DNA of 64,000 nt, taken from Corynebacterium pacaense. Lineage in GTDB: Bacteria > Actinomycetota > Actinomycetes > Mycobacteriales > Mycobacteriaceae. Below, piece after piece: positions 10,268-18,860 of the stretch. A model generated the notes under the pieces. That model saw only the letters and a list, made by a program, of their open reading frames with translations, did not search any database and was not told where the DNA came from. The position numbers and the translations under genes were made by a program. The stretch is taken from the NCBI RefSeq assembly GCF_900169525.1, contig NZ_LT821240.1, positions 383,684 through 447,683 on the forward strand, written 5' to 3'. Each line of letters opens with the position of its first letter. The stretch's first letter is position 1.

Positions 10268-10825
10268 CTACTTTCCGATGACGGTGATGATGGAGCTTCC
10301 GGAATCCACGGCGTCAGCCGGGTGCCCCTCGACGCTGGCGAACTTGTTGGCATTGGAGACCACGACGGGTGTGATCAGAGGCAGGTTCTTCGAGCGGATG
10401 AACTCCGGATCGAAGGTGATCAACGTGTCCCCTGCCTTGACCTGCTGCTTACGCTCGACATGGACCTCAAATCCCTGCCCCTCGAGCTGCACGGTGTCCA
10501 GACCGATGTGGATGAGCAGCTCGACGCCGGATTCCAGGCGAAGTGCGACGGCGTGGCCGGTCTTCTGCACCAGCAGCACCGTACCGTCCGCCGGTGCGAC
10601 GACGGTGTTTCCACTCGGTTCGATGGCGATACCCGGGCCCAGCTTCTCAGCTGCAAAGATCGGGTCCGGAACCTCGGATAGCGGGACGGCCCTGCCCGCC
10701 AGTGGTGCGTGGATATCCTCCACCTCACCGGCTGCGAGCAAGGTCCTCGTGGCGGTGGCGGGGGCGGGCGCCGCCCCCCCGGGGGGGGGGGGTTTTGCCC
10801 CCCGTCCCGGCGCGGCGGGGGGCAA
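10268..10825 (-). CDS. ptsG: PtsG, EIIA-Glc domain part (3' end of ptsG)
   Basis: This is the C-terminal phosphocarrier domain of the glucose phosphotransferase permease. It contains the EIIA-Glc signature with the phosphorylated His in LLIHIGLDTV and the second His in GHAVALR, preceded by LAAGEVEDI, the usual start of the domain after the linker. It ends ITVIGK and stop. In related corynebacteria EIIB, EIIC and EIIA form one polypeptide of about 680 residues. Here the frame is lost upstream of about 10,780 because the linker region is present twice with many errors (see the 10,640-11,247 entry). I read this as the 3' end of one gene whose 5' part is at 10,912-12,615, not as a free EIIA. Confidence 0.85.
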   Translation of the reverse strand: MPPAAPGRGAKPPPPGGAAPAPATATRTLLAAGEVEDIHAPLAGRAVPLSEVPDPIFAAEKLGPGIAIEPSGNTVVAPADGTVLLVQKTGHAVALRLESGVELLIHIGLDTVQLEGQGFEVHVERKQQVKAGDTLITFDPEFIRSKNLPLITPVVVSNANKFASVEGHPADAVDSGSSIITVIGK

Positions 10826-11247
10826 CCGGGGGGGCGGCGGGTCCGGGGGTCCCCCCTCCGCGGGCCTCCGCTCGGGCTTTTACCTCGGGCCGCCCCCCCT
10901 GGGGGCGGTAATTAAAAAAAGGGACCGGCAACTCCGGGGGGAAGAAGATGTCGGCTGGAAAGAGGGGGGGACGAGCTGCAGAAGCGGGGGCGGCCCGCGC
11001 CGGCCGGGGTGGGGGGGACGCCCCCCCCCCCCGGGGGTGGGAGAAGGGTCCGGGGGGGGGGGGGGGGGGCGGCCCCCGCCCCGCCGGTGGCGGCGGTTGC
11101 TGCCGCCGTACCTGCCGCGTCGGTGGCAACCGGGGAGGCGGCAGCGTCGGAGGTACCGCTCTCCGCGGCCTCCAGCTGTGCCTTGACCTCGGCACGCTCC
11201 TCATCGGAGCGGTAATCGAAGAACAGGACCAGGAACATCGAGGTGAA
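10640..11247. other. Probable failed contig join: 304-bp direct repeat with degraded halves
   Basis: Bases 10,640-10,943 and 10,944-11,247 are the same stretch read twice at a constant offset of about 304 bp. In the first copy the left half is clean and the right half is degraded; in the second copy the left half is degraded and the right half clean. Anchors include ggcaaccggg at 10,821 against ggcaaccggg at 11,125, and agcggg(g/a)cgg at about 10,983 against 10,679. The errors are mostly inflated G and C runs (up to about 19 G) and substitutions. Collapsing the repeat restores a plain Ala/Gly-rich EIIC-EIIA linker. Confidence 0.8.
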
Positions 11248-12615
11248 GAACGCCGCGGCGATACCGATGGTGTACCCGAGCCACGGGTCCATCGCCGGGA
11301 TGGTCAGCAGCGAGGTGAACACGAAGGCGTAGGCCTTGATATCGAAGATGCCCATGACGACACCGCCGACGAAGCAGCCAGGAAGAAGCCGGAAGTACGT
11401 CTTCTTGAAGCGCAGCAGGATGCCGTAGAGGGAGGGTTCGGAGATTCCACCGAGCAGTCCGGCGAGCATCGCTCCGAGGGAGACCTGGCGCATGTTCTGG
11501 TTCCTCTCGCGGATCGCGAGGATGAACACGCCGGTCACCAATCCGAAGCAGGCGAAGTTCCAGGCTCCCATGGGGCCCTGGATGAAGTCATAGCCCAGGG
11601 AGTTGATGTTCTGGATCATGATGGCGTTGAGCGGCCAGTGCAGTCCCAGGGGCACCAGGAAGGGGTAGAGCAGCGGGATCACGATGGAGAGGATGAACGG
11701 ACTGAAGTTGTTCACCGCCTCCAGGAAGCTCGAAATGCCGTTACCGACGCCGATGCCGAAGGGTCCGAGGAGGAATGCGGTGGCCGGGATCATGATCAGC
11801 AGGGAGAAGAAGGGCACGAAGACCATCTGCACAGCCTCGGGGATGATCTTTTTCAGCCCCTTCTCCACCCAGTACAGGCCGATCGCGGCGATCAACGGCG
11901 GGAAGACCTGTCCGGAGTAGTCGTTAAGGACCATGGGGAGACCGAAGACGGTCACGGTGTCGCCGGCTGATCCCAGTGCCAGGAACTCGGGTGTCAGCAG
12001 TGCCGCCGGGATGGCTGCACCGATCCATTCGTTGGCGCCGAGCTTACGTGCCGCCGTGGCACCGACCATGATGGGCAGGAAGTAGAAGACCGAACGCCAC
12101 ATGGCGTGCAGGAATACGAAGGTGTCAGGCTGCTCATCCATCGGTGCGCGGAACTCCTGGATACCGAAGGTATCGGCCAGGACCAGCAGCGTGATGATCA
12201 GCGAGGCACCCAGCAGGGCCCACAGGATCGGGCGGAAGGTGTCGGAAAGGAACTCGAAGGCGTAGTCCACCCAGGAGAATTTGCCGCGGACGCCGCCGTA
12301 TTCCTTCTTGTCCCTGGCCGGGGCCTTCCCGGAGTCCTCGTCCCCACCTGCGAAGTGGGACATTCCGTCTAGCTTGAGCAGCTCCTGGTAGTAGTTGGCC
12401 ACCGCACCGCCCATGACCACCTGCATTCCGGTGGAACCCTGCGGAACGACGCCGAGAACCGAGGGGTCGGAATCAATGGCCTGCTGGTTCACAGCGGATT
12501 GATCATGTAGCTGGAAGCGTAGGCGGGTTGCGCAGTGAGTCATCGAGGTGATGTTCTCAGGGCCGCCGAGGTTATCCAGAATGTGCTGCGATGTCGTCAT
12601 AATTTTGGACGCCAT
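10912..12615 (-). CDS. ptsG: PtsG, glucose-specific EIIBC part of PTS permease
   Basis: This is the main glucose uptake system, moving glucose across the membrane with phosphorylation. The EIIB domain comes first, with the phosphorylated Cys28 in MTHCATRLRF; EIIC follows, with about ten membrane segments and the motifs GATAARKLGANEWIG and GGISEPSLYG; then a charged stretch FDYRSDEERAEV and an Ala-rich linker. The sequence closely resembles C. glutamicum PtsG as I remember it. The ATG at 12,615 (MASKIMTTSQHIL) has aaagg 6 nt upstream; an upstream in-frame start is not needed. Reliable sequence ends near 11,090. The codons from there to 10,912 are nonsense produced by the duplicated, error-filled linker, so the end coordinate has no biological meaning. 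Confidence 0.88.
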   Translation of the reverse strand: MASKIMTTSQHILDNLGGPENITSMTHCATRLRFQLHDQSAVNQQAIDSDPSVLGVVPQGSTGMQVVMGGAVANYYQELLKLDGMSHFAGGDEDSGKAPARDKKEYGGVRGKFSWVDYAFEFLSDTFRPILWALLGASLIITLLVLADTFGIQEFRAPMDEQPDTFVFLHAMWRSVFYFLPIMVGATAARKLGANEWIGAAIPAALLTPEFLALGSAGDTVTVFGLPMVLNDYSGQVFPPLIAAIGLYWVEKGLKKIIPEAVQMVFVPFFSLLIMIPATAFLLGPFGIGVGNGISSFLEAVNNFSPFILSIVIPLLYPFLVPLGLHWPLNAIMIQNINSLGYDFIQGPMGAWNFACFGLVTGVFILAIRERNQNMRQVSLGAMLAGLLGGISEPSLYGILLRFKKTYFRLLPGCFVGGVVMGIFDIKAYAFVFTSLLTIPAMDPWLGYTIGIAAAFFTSMFLVLFFDYRSDEERAEVKAQLEAAESGTSDAAASPVATDAAGTAAATAATGGAGAAPPPPPRTLLPPPGGGGVPPTPAGAGRPRFCSSSPPLSSRHLLPPGVAGPFF

Positions 12616-13134
12616 GTCGAACCTTTCTGAACGCACGGGAATCACGTGGTTTCCGAAGTGTCCCGCGGGAAAACGGAGCCTGGGGATCGGGTTCGAACCT
12701 CAGACGCCTACCACCTGCCCGGATACGAGCCCGAAGGAGTGAAAACGATTGCACGCGTCCTAAAAAATTAAAGCAGGGGTCTCCTGCGCACTATCTCGTT
12801 TTAACGCCACCCGGAACTGTGATGAACTGCACTCATGTCCGATTTAGTGGTAAGTCCCCCTAATCCTAAGTCGGAAACCAAGGAGAAACAACCCGGAACG
12901 CCCAATATTTATCACAGTTTCGGAAATTCCCATGTCCGCGGATTTCTGGTTTGACCCTCTCCCCCACTTTAAATACATGAAAACATACACCCAGGCCGTG
13001 CAAGCCACCGGAAACCGGTCGGGCGGCTGAGGTCATCGGGATCATCAACGCACAGCGACGCCCCATGGTGCCGGGCACCATGGGGCGTCGCGTGGGAACC
13101 TGTCCCCCACCGTCAACGTCGGTGGATACGGGAA
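12616..13134 (-). promoter_or_regulatory. ptsG upstream region with possible GlxR site
   Basis: This 519-bp gap between rpsA and ptsG holds no convincing gene. At 12,818-12,833 is tgtga-N6-gcact, an 8-of-10 match to the GlxR (CRP-type) consensus TGTGA-N6-TCACA, the regulator expected upstream of ptsG. On the ptsG strand a short GC hairpin (12,773-12,787) is followed by a T-rich run (12,762-12,771), resembling a weak terminator inside the leader. The -10 box cannot be fixed with confidence. Confidence 0.4.
13055..13091 (-). terminator. rpsA terminator-like palindrome
   Basis: A near-perfect 18-bp inverted repeat (gcgacgccccatggtgcc and its complement) lies 44 bp after the rpsA stop codon. It has no T run, so it may stop or stabilise the transcript rather than act as a classic terminator. 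Confidence 0.6.
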
Positions 13135-14586
13135 CTAGTTTCCTGCGAGCTTCTCGCGGAGAGCAGCGAGCTGCTCATCGGAAGCCAGGGATCCACCGGT
13201 CTCCTCCGCTGCGGGAGCATCCTCGACGGACTCGGTGGAGTAGTTGCCGGCCGGAGCCTCGGCAGCTGCCTCCTCCGCCTGCTGGCGACGACGCTCGATC
13301 TGAGCGGTGTGGGCCTGGAAGCGACGCTCGGACTCTGCGTAGCGTGCCTCCCATGCCTGACGCTGCTCATCGAAGCTCTCGAGCCATTCGTTGGTCTCGG
13401 GATCGAAGCCCTCAGGGAAGATGTAGTTGCCCTGCTCATCGTAGGAGTCGGCCATGCCGTACTTGGAGGGATCGAACTCCTCGGTGTAATCCTCATCGGC
13501 CTGCTTGAGCGACAGCGAGATGCGGCGACGCTCGAGATCGATGTCGATGACCTTTACCATGACCTCTTCGCCGACGGCGACAACCTGGTCGGGTACCTCG
13601 ACGTGGCGCTGGGCCAGCTCGGAGATGTGGACGAGGCCCTCGATGCCCTCTTCGACACGCACGAACGCACCGAAGGGGACCAGCTTGGTGACCTTGCCGG
13701 GCACAATCTGGCCGACGGCGTGGGTGCGTGCGAACACGCGCCACGGATCCTCCTGGGTCGCCTTCAGCGACAGGGAGACGCGCTCGCGGTCGAGATCGAC
13801 CTCGAGCACCTCAACCGTGACCTCGTCACCGACGGTGACAACCTCGGAGGGGTGATCGATGTGCTTCCAGGACAGCTCGGAGACGTGGACCAGTCCGTCG
13901 ACTCCACCGAGATCGACAAAGGCGCCGAAGTTGACGATGGAGGACACGATGCCCTTGCGGACCTGGCCCTTCTGCAGCTGGTGGAGGAACTCGGAGCGGA
14001 CCTCGGACTGGGTCTGCTCGAGGAATGCACGGCGGGAAAGAACGACATTGTTGCGGTTCTTGTCCAGCTCGATGATCTTGGCCTCAAGCTCTTGGCCGAT
14101 GTAGGGATCCAGGTCGCGGACGCGACGCATCTCGACGAGGGAGGCGGGCAGGAAGCCGCGCAGCCCGATGTCGAGGATGAGTCCACCCTTGACGACCTCG
14201 ATGACGGTACCGGTAACCGGCTCGTCCTTCTCCTTGAGGTCCTCGATGGCACCCCATGCGCGCTCGTACTGTGCGCGCTTCTTGGACAGGATCAGACGCC
14301 CCTCCTTGTCCTCCTTGGTGAGGACGAGTGCGTCGATCTGGTCGCCGACCTCGACGACCTCATCGGGGTCGACATCGTGCTTGATGGAAAGCTCGCGGGA
14401 GGGGATGACACCCTCGGTCTTGTAGCCGATGTCGAGCAGAACCTCGTCACGATCGACCTTGACCACGGTGCCTTCAACGATATCGCCGTCATTGAAGTAC
14501 TTGATTGTGGCGTCGATTGCTGCGAGGAAGTCCTCAGCTGAGCCAATGTCGTTGATGGCTACCTGAGGTGCAGTATTGGTGGGCAT
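13135..14586 (-). CDS. rpsA: 30S ribosomal protein S1
   Basis: S1 binds mRNA on the small ribosomal subunit. The 483-residue protein carries four S1 RNA-binding domains (roughly residues 36-105, 123-188, 209-277 and 294-363), with typical strings such as GTVVKVDRDEVLLDIG, NFGAFVDLGGVDGLVHVSEL and PFGAFVRVEEGIEGLVHISE. A charged, low-complexity C-terminal tail of about 100 residues (ERRRQQAEEAAAEAPAGN) follows, as in other actinobacteria. The ATG at 14,586 is the family start. A 200-bp leader separates it from the divergent methyltransferase gene. Confidence 0.97.
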   Translation of the reverse strand: MPTNTAPQVAINDIGSAEDFLAAIDATIKYFNDGDIVEGTVVKVDRDEVLLDIGYKTEGVIPSRELSIKHDVDPDEVVEVGDQIDALVLTKEDKEGRLILSKKRAQYERAWGAIEDLKEKDEPVTGTVIEVVKGGLILDIGLRGFLPASLVEMRRVRDLDPYIGQELEAKIIELDKNRNNVVLSRRAFLEQTQSEVRSEFLHQLQKGQVRKGIVSSIVNFGAFVDLGGVDGLVHVSELSWKHIDHPSEVVTVGDEVTVEVLEVDLDRERVSLSLKATQEDPWRVFARTHAVGQIVPGKVTKLVPFGAFVRVEEGIEGLVHISELAQRHVEVPDQVVAVGEEVMVKVIDIDLERRRISLSLKQADEDYTEEFDPSKYGMADSYDEQGNYIFPEGFDPETNEWLESFDEQRQAWEARYAESERRFQAHTAQIERRRQQAEEAAAEAPAGNYSTESVEDAPAAEETGGSLASDEQLAALREKLAGN

Positions 14587-14774
14587 ATGTAAATTGCTCC
14601 GAAATGGATAGGAAATTGAGAATGGACAGGAACGCGCAGTCTCTCAAAACACCTGCACATTCAGGCATTTCGATCCCGCAGTCGGGGTCGGTGTGTTTTC
14701 CTATAAGAACACGCCGGCACCCCGCGCTTTGACACGCTTTCCTAACACTACTGTGTTTGCGCAGCTAGATCAAG

Positions 14775-14790
14775 TACAATACCGCGGATG
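14775..14790 (+). promoter_or_regulatory. Leaderless promoter of the methyltransferase gene
   Basis: A good -10 box, tacaat (14,775-14,780), lies 7 nt before the ATG at 14,788. Transcription would start at or next to the A of the start codon, and no ribosome site is visible. Leaderless mRNAs are common in corynebacteria. Confidence 0.6.
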
Positions 14791-15600
14791 CACACTCCTG
14801 AAACCAATGTGACTGGAGACGGGTTTTGCGCATCGGATTTTTCCGCCGCCGCCCGTTCCTGGTGGGACTCCGATGCCGATGACTACCACGCCAGGCACCC
14901 CACGTATCTCGGGGTGGACGGCGCCGAATTCTACTGGTGTCCGGAGATGCTGCACGAGTCCACCGCCCGTCTTCTGGGCCGGCCCGCGGAGCTGCGCGGC
15001 GCATCGATCCTGGAACTGGGGTGCGGATCGGCCCCCTGCTCCAGGTGGTTGGCGCAGGACCTCGGCGATTCGACCTTCATCACCGCCTTCGACATCTCCG
15101 CCGCGATGCTGCGGCACGCCGGTGATCACCGCGGCGTCGACCTTGTCCAGGCCGACGCGATGGCCCTGCCCTATCGCGGGGACAGCTTCGACGTGGTCTT
15201 CTCCGCATTCGGTGCCATCCCCTTCGTTTCCGATTCGGCGGCGCTGATGAGGGAGGTGGCCAGGGTGCTGCGCCCCGGTGGCAGGTTCGTCTTCTCGGTC
15301 ACCCACCCCATGCGGTGGATCTTCACCGATGATCCGGGACCGACCGGACTCACCGCGGTGAACAGCTACTTCTCGGGTGACTACGTCGAACGCGACGAGC
15401 GGAACGGGAGGATCACCTACGCGGAGCAGCACCGCACGATGGGCGAGCGACTGGGGGAACTGACCGACGCCGGATTCCGGCTGGAGCGGCTGCTTGAACC
15501 CGAATGGCCAGCCGACCTCGATGTGTCATGGGGGCAGTGGTCGCCCCTGCGCGGTGGCATCTTCCCCGGCTCCGCCATCTTCTGCTCGACCCTCGACTGA
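14788..15600 (+). CDS. SAM-dependent class I methyltransferase
   Basis: This 270-residue protein has a Rossmann-type methyltransferase fold: motif I ILELGCGSA near residue 74, the acidic loop end TAFDISAAML, motif post-II VQADAMALPYRGDSFDVV, and LRPGGRFVFSV. It belongs to the UbiE/Methyltransf_11 group. The substrate is unknown. It is a single-gene unit between the divergent rpsA and the convergent polA. The start is supported by a -10 box 7 nt upstream rather than by a ribosome site. Confidence 0.88.
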   Translation: MHTPETNVTGDGFCASDFSAAARSWWDSDADDYHARHPTYLGVDGAEFYWCPEMLHESTARLLGRPAELRGASILELGCGSAPCSRWLAQDLGDSTFITAFDISAAMLRHAGDHRGVDLVQADAMALPYRGDSFDVVFSAFGAIPFVSDSAALMREVARVLRPGGRFVFSVTHPMRWIFTDDPGPTGLTAVNSYFSGDYVERDERNGRITYAEQHRTMGERLGELTDAGFRLERLLEPEWPADLDVSWGQWSPLRGGIFPGSAIFCSTLD

Positions 15601-15618
15601 TTCAGCGTCCCCGGCCGG

Positions 15619-18288
15619 TCAGTGTGCGGCCTCGTCCCAGTTCCGACCCGAGCCCGCCGACACCTCCAGCGGTACCGACAGTGTGATCGCACCATCCATC
15701 TCCCGCTCGAGAATGCGCGTCACCCGGTCCACCTCGCCCGGTGCCACCTCCACCACGAGTTCGTCGTGGACCTGCAGCAGCACCCGGGATTTCACCTTCT
15801 GCTCGCGCAACGTCCGATCGACCCGTATCATGGCCACCTTGATGATGTCCGCCGCGGTCCCCTGGATCGGTGCATTCAGGGCCGCCCGCTCGGCGTTCTC
15901 CCTGGCCACACGGTTGTCGGAGGTCAGCTCCGGCAGGTAGCGCCGGCGTCCGAAGAGCGTGGAGGTGAAGCCGTCCCTGCGCGCCTGTTCAACAACTTCG
16001 GCCAGATAACGCTGCACCCCGCCGAACCTCTCGAAATAGGACTCCATGATCGACTTCGCCTCCCCTGCCGGAATACCAAGCTGCTGGGACAACCCGAATG
16101 CGGACAACCCGTAGACGAGACCGTAGGACATGGCCTTGACCCGGCGGCGCAGCTCAGGGGTCACACCGTCAATCGGTACGTTGAACACCTTCGAACCGAC
16201 GTAGTTGTGCAGATCCTCGCCCTCCCGGTAGGCCTCGATCAGCCCCGGATCGCGGGAGAGATGCGCCATCACACGCATTTCAATCTGGGAATAGTCAGCG
16301 GTCAGCAGCGTCTCAAAGCCCTCTCCGACGACGAAGGCGGACCTGATCCGGCGACCGGCATCGGTGCGCACGGGGATGTTCTGCAGATTCGGATCGGTGG
16401 AGGAGAGCCTGCCTGTCGACGCCACGGTCTGGTTGAAGGTGGTGTGGATCCTGCCGTCCGGGGCCACCTCACGGATGAGTCCCTCCAGGGTGGACTTCAT
16501 CTTCTGGTACTGGCGGTGCGCGAGGAGGTGGTCAAGGAAGGGGTGGGGGTTCTTCGCCGCCAGCGCCTCGATCTCCGAGGCGGCGGTGGAATAGCCGGTC
16601 TTGGTTTTCTTCGTTTTGGGCATGCCGAAGGTTTCGAAGAGCACCACCTGCAGCTGCTTGGGGCTGGACAGGTTCAGGCCCGGATCGCCGGCCAGTTCCC
16701 GCGCCGCGGCCTCCTCCTCGGCCACCCGGTTGATGAAGGACTCCAGCTGCCGCTCCAGGGTCGCGGTATCGACGGCGATGCCCGTCGCCTCCATCCGTGC
16801 CAGGATACCGACGAGGGGAAGCTCCAGATCACGGTAGAGCTCAAAGGAGCTGATTTCCTCCAGTTCGCGCGTCAACTCCGCTGACAGCTCGAGGACCGCG
16901 GTGGCGGCGTCGATAAGCGAACGCGAATCCGCAGCATCGAGCAGGGTCAGCTGTTCACCGGAGTGCTGATTGTTCAGGTGACGCTGGAGGTGGCGCTGGT
17001 AGACGTCGGCGAGTTCGTAGGTGCGCTGGCCCGGGCGCAGCAGGTAGGCGGCGATGGCGGTGTCATGCTCGATCCCGTTGAGTGCGAATCCGCGCCCGGC
17101 GAGCATGTGGAAGGCGGCCTTGGCCCCGTGCAGCAGCTTCGGGGAGCCCGAGGAGAGCCACTCCGCGAGCGCCCGGTCCTCCTCCGCAGTGATGTCGGCG
17201 AGATCGGCTGTCACCGCATGGCGATCCGTATCGACGATGGCGATCGAGTGGGCGTCGCCCCCTGCCGGGGAGGGATCACCCGTCAGAGCGAGCGCCAGCG
17301 GCTGACCCTGACGCCGGGGAAGCCATTTGTCAAGGTGCACGGTGTCCACAACGACCTCCCCCGCATCGTCGGTCGGGGACTCAATCGGCGCACCCTCCGC
17401 CCTCACCGCGGCCAGGACCCGCTCGCGGAGATTTGTGCCGAACTGCAGCTCGTCGAACTTCGCCGCCACTCCGGACACGTCCGCCGGTCGGAGTGCCAGA
17501 TCATCCGGCCCCACAGGCAAGTCCATATCCTTGACCATCTCGGTCAGTTCACGGTTCATCCGCACCTGGTCGATGCGTTCGCGGAAGCTGTTGCCCGCCT
17601 TGCCCTTGATCTCTCCTGCATGTTCGAGAAGATTGTCCAGGCTGCCGTATTCACTGATCCATTTGACCGCGGTTTTCTCCCCCACCCCGGGGATGTTGGG
17701 CAGGTTGTCGGAGGGATCGCCGCGCAGGGCGGCGAAGTCGGGGTACTGGCTGGGGGTGAGGCCGTACTTCTCCTCCACGGCCTCCGGGGTGAAGCGGTGC
17801 ATGACGGAGACGCCGCGCATGGGATAGAGCACCGTGGTTGAATCATTGACAAGCTGGAAGGAATCTCGGTCACCGGTGATGATCAGGGTGGTGTACCCCA
17901 GCGGCCTGGCCCTCACGGCGAGGGTGGCAATGATGTCATCGGCCTCGAAGTTCTCCTTTTCAAGGGTGGTGATCCCCAGTGTGGCGAGCACCTCCTTGAG
18001 GATCTCCACCTGTCCCTTGAACTCGGGCGGCGTGGCATCGCGTTGCGCCTTGTACTCGGGGAACATATCGGTACGAAAGGTCTTCCTACCGACATCGAAG
18101 GCGACCGCGATGTGGTCCGGCTTTTCCTCCTTCAACAGTGTGGAGAGCATGGAGAGAAAGCCGTAGACCGCATTGGTGGTCTGGCCCCCCGTCGTTGAGA
18201 AGTTCTCCGCGGGGAGGGCGAAGAAGGCGCGGAAGGCCATCGAATGGCCGTCGACGAGCATCAGGGTCTGGTCAGTCTTCTCACTCAC
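15619..18288 (-). CDS. polA: DNA polymerase I
   Basis: PolA fills repair gaps and removes RNA primers. The protein of about 889 residues has an N-terminal 5'-3' exonuclease (LMLVDGHSMAFRAFFALP; FEADDIIATLA; ITGDRDSFQLV; GDPSDNLPNIPGVGEKTA), a central region without a clear proofreading motif set as usual in actinobacteria, and a family A polymerase with motif A DYSQIEMRVMAHLS, O-helix RRVKAMSYGLVYGLS and motif C VHDELVVEV. I chose the GTG at 18,288 (then SEKTDQTLML), because sequence upstream of it runs antisense into the tRNA region and is not PolA-like. ggacgg lies just before the start. Confidence 0.96.
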   Translation of the reverse strand: MSEKTDQTLMLVDGHSMAFRAFFALPAENFSTTGGQTTNAVYGFLSMLSTLLKEEKPDHIAVAFDVGRKTFRTDMFPEYKAQRDATPPEFKGQVEILKEVLATLGITTLEKENFEADDIIATLAVRARPLGYTTLIITGDRDSFQLVNDSTTVLYPMRGVSVMHRFTPEAVEEKYGLTPSQYPDFAALRGDPSDNLPNIPGVGEKTAVKWISEYGSLDNLLEHAGEIKGKAGNSFRERIDQVRMNRELTEMVKDMDLPVGPDDLALRPADVSGVAAKFDELQFGTNLRERVLAAVRAEGAPIESPTDDAGEVVVDTVHLDKWLPRRQGQPLALALTGDPSPAGGDAHSIAIVDTDRHAVTADLADITAEEDRALAEWLSSGSPKLLHGAKAAFHMLAGRGFALNGIEHDTAIAAYLLRPGQRTYELADVYQRHLQRHLNNQHSGEQLTLLDAADSRSLIDAATAVLELSAELTRELEEISSFELYRDLELPLVGILARMEATGIAVDTATLERQLESFINRVAEEEAAARELAGDPGLNLSSPKQLQVVLFETFGMPKTKKTKTGYSTAASEIEALAAKNPHPFLDHLLAHRQYQKMKSTLEGLIREVAPDGRIHTTFNQTVASTGRLSSTDPNLQNIPVRTDAGRRIRSAFVVGEGFETLLTADYSQIEMRVMAHLSRDPGLIEAYREGEDLHNYVGSKVFNVPIDGVTPELRRRVKAMSYGLVYGLSAFGLSQQLGIPAGEAKSIMESYFERFGGVQRYLAEVVEQARRDGFTSTLFGRRRYLPELTSDNRVARENAERAALNAPIQGTAADIIKVAMIRVDRTLREQKVKSRVLLQVHDELVVEVAPGEVDRVTRILEREMDGAITLSVPLEVSAGSGRNWDEAAH

Positions 18289-18473
18289 CCGTCCGAGTGT
18301 AGGTGACCGACCCCGTAGATGAGACCGTGTGGTCCGCCCCGTCCCCGGGTGTGACTGGCCGGGCCTGAGGGGGCGGGGGCCGGATTTCCACGCCCGACGG
18401 GCGTAGTCTATATTTATTCCCAGCATTGTGATCGGTGCGGGTGACGGTCCCCGTCCCGCCCGACGACACAAGC

Positions 18474-18547
18474 GCCCCAGTAGCCCAATTGGCAGAGGCA
18501 ACGGATTCAAAACCCGTCCAGTGTGAGTTCGAGTCTCACCTGGGGCA
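18474..18547 (+). tRNA. tRNA with CAA anticodon (Leu predicted), short variable arm
   Basis: The cloverleaf is clear. The 7-bp acceptor is gccccag / ctggggc, the T stem gtgag / ctcac with loop ttcgagt, and the anticodon loop ttcaaaa with CAA at 18,508-18,510. The anticodon stem acgga / cccgt has one A-C mismatch. CAA reads the leucine codon UUG, but the variable region is only about 5 nt, whereas ordinary bacterial tRNA-Leu has a long variable arm. CCA is not fully encoded (accg follows). I call it tRNA-Leu(CAA) by anticodon; the charging identity is open. Confidence 0.8.
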
Positions 18548-18555
18548 CCGAATAT

Positions 18556-18600
18556 AACCCCCACTAGCAGCATAGATGCTGAAAGTGGGGGTTGTTTTTA
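18556..18600 (+). terminator. Terminator after tRNA(CAA)
   Basis: A stem of aacccccact / agtgggggtt with an inner cagcat / atgctg stem is followed by gttttta. It lies 9 bp after the tRNA. Confidence 0.8.
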
Positions 18601-18860
18601 TGCGTGTGTCACACTTGGTTTGCCTCATTCTGTTTTGTTCTGACCAGTTCTTTTACGGTCCTTCATAGCTGAAAAACGGGGATAAAAAGGGGACAAAAGG
18701 GGGCTGCGCCCCCCGCTCCCACCGGGGCTTTCCCGATCGGCAGGGTCGGGGGCTGCGCGGACCTCGGGGGTCTGCCGCCGCAGTGCGCGGAAGGGGGATT
18801 TCCGCAGATCTGCCGTATAGTGCTTAGCAATCACGAACCTACCTTCAAGACGAGAGAACG
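18601..18860. other. Intergenic region before the DUF368 gene
   Basis: About 260 bp with no convincing gene. It contains purine-rich runs (ggggataaaaaggggac), GC-rich short inverted repeats, and a -10-like tatagt at 18,816-18,821 that could drive the downstream membrane protein gene through a 39-nt leader ending in gagag before the ATG. Confidence 0.5.

Noticed and set aside
10268..10825. Independent EIIA-Glc gene (Crr-like)
   Set aside because: Linker traces and gene order show that it is the 3' end of ptsG separated by an assembly duplication.
10245..11186. Pro/Gly-rich frame across the ptsG linker
   Set aside because: Created by the degraded G/C runs of the probable contig join.
12866..13081. 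71-codon minus-strand frame between rpsA and ptsG
   Set aside because: Begins inside the rpsA terminator palindrome, has no ribosome site and no protein-like pattern.
13309..14541. 410-codon open frame opposite rpsA
   Set aside because: Composition is a mirror of the S1 repeats; no ribosome site, no recognisable motif; rpsA is certain.
18601..18834. 70-codon minus-strand frame near tRNA(CAA), possible integrase remnant
   Set aside because: Composition is low-complexity Arg/Pro/Ser; no integrase motif and no duplicate of the tRNA end nearby.
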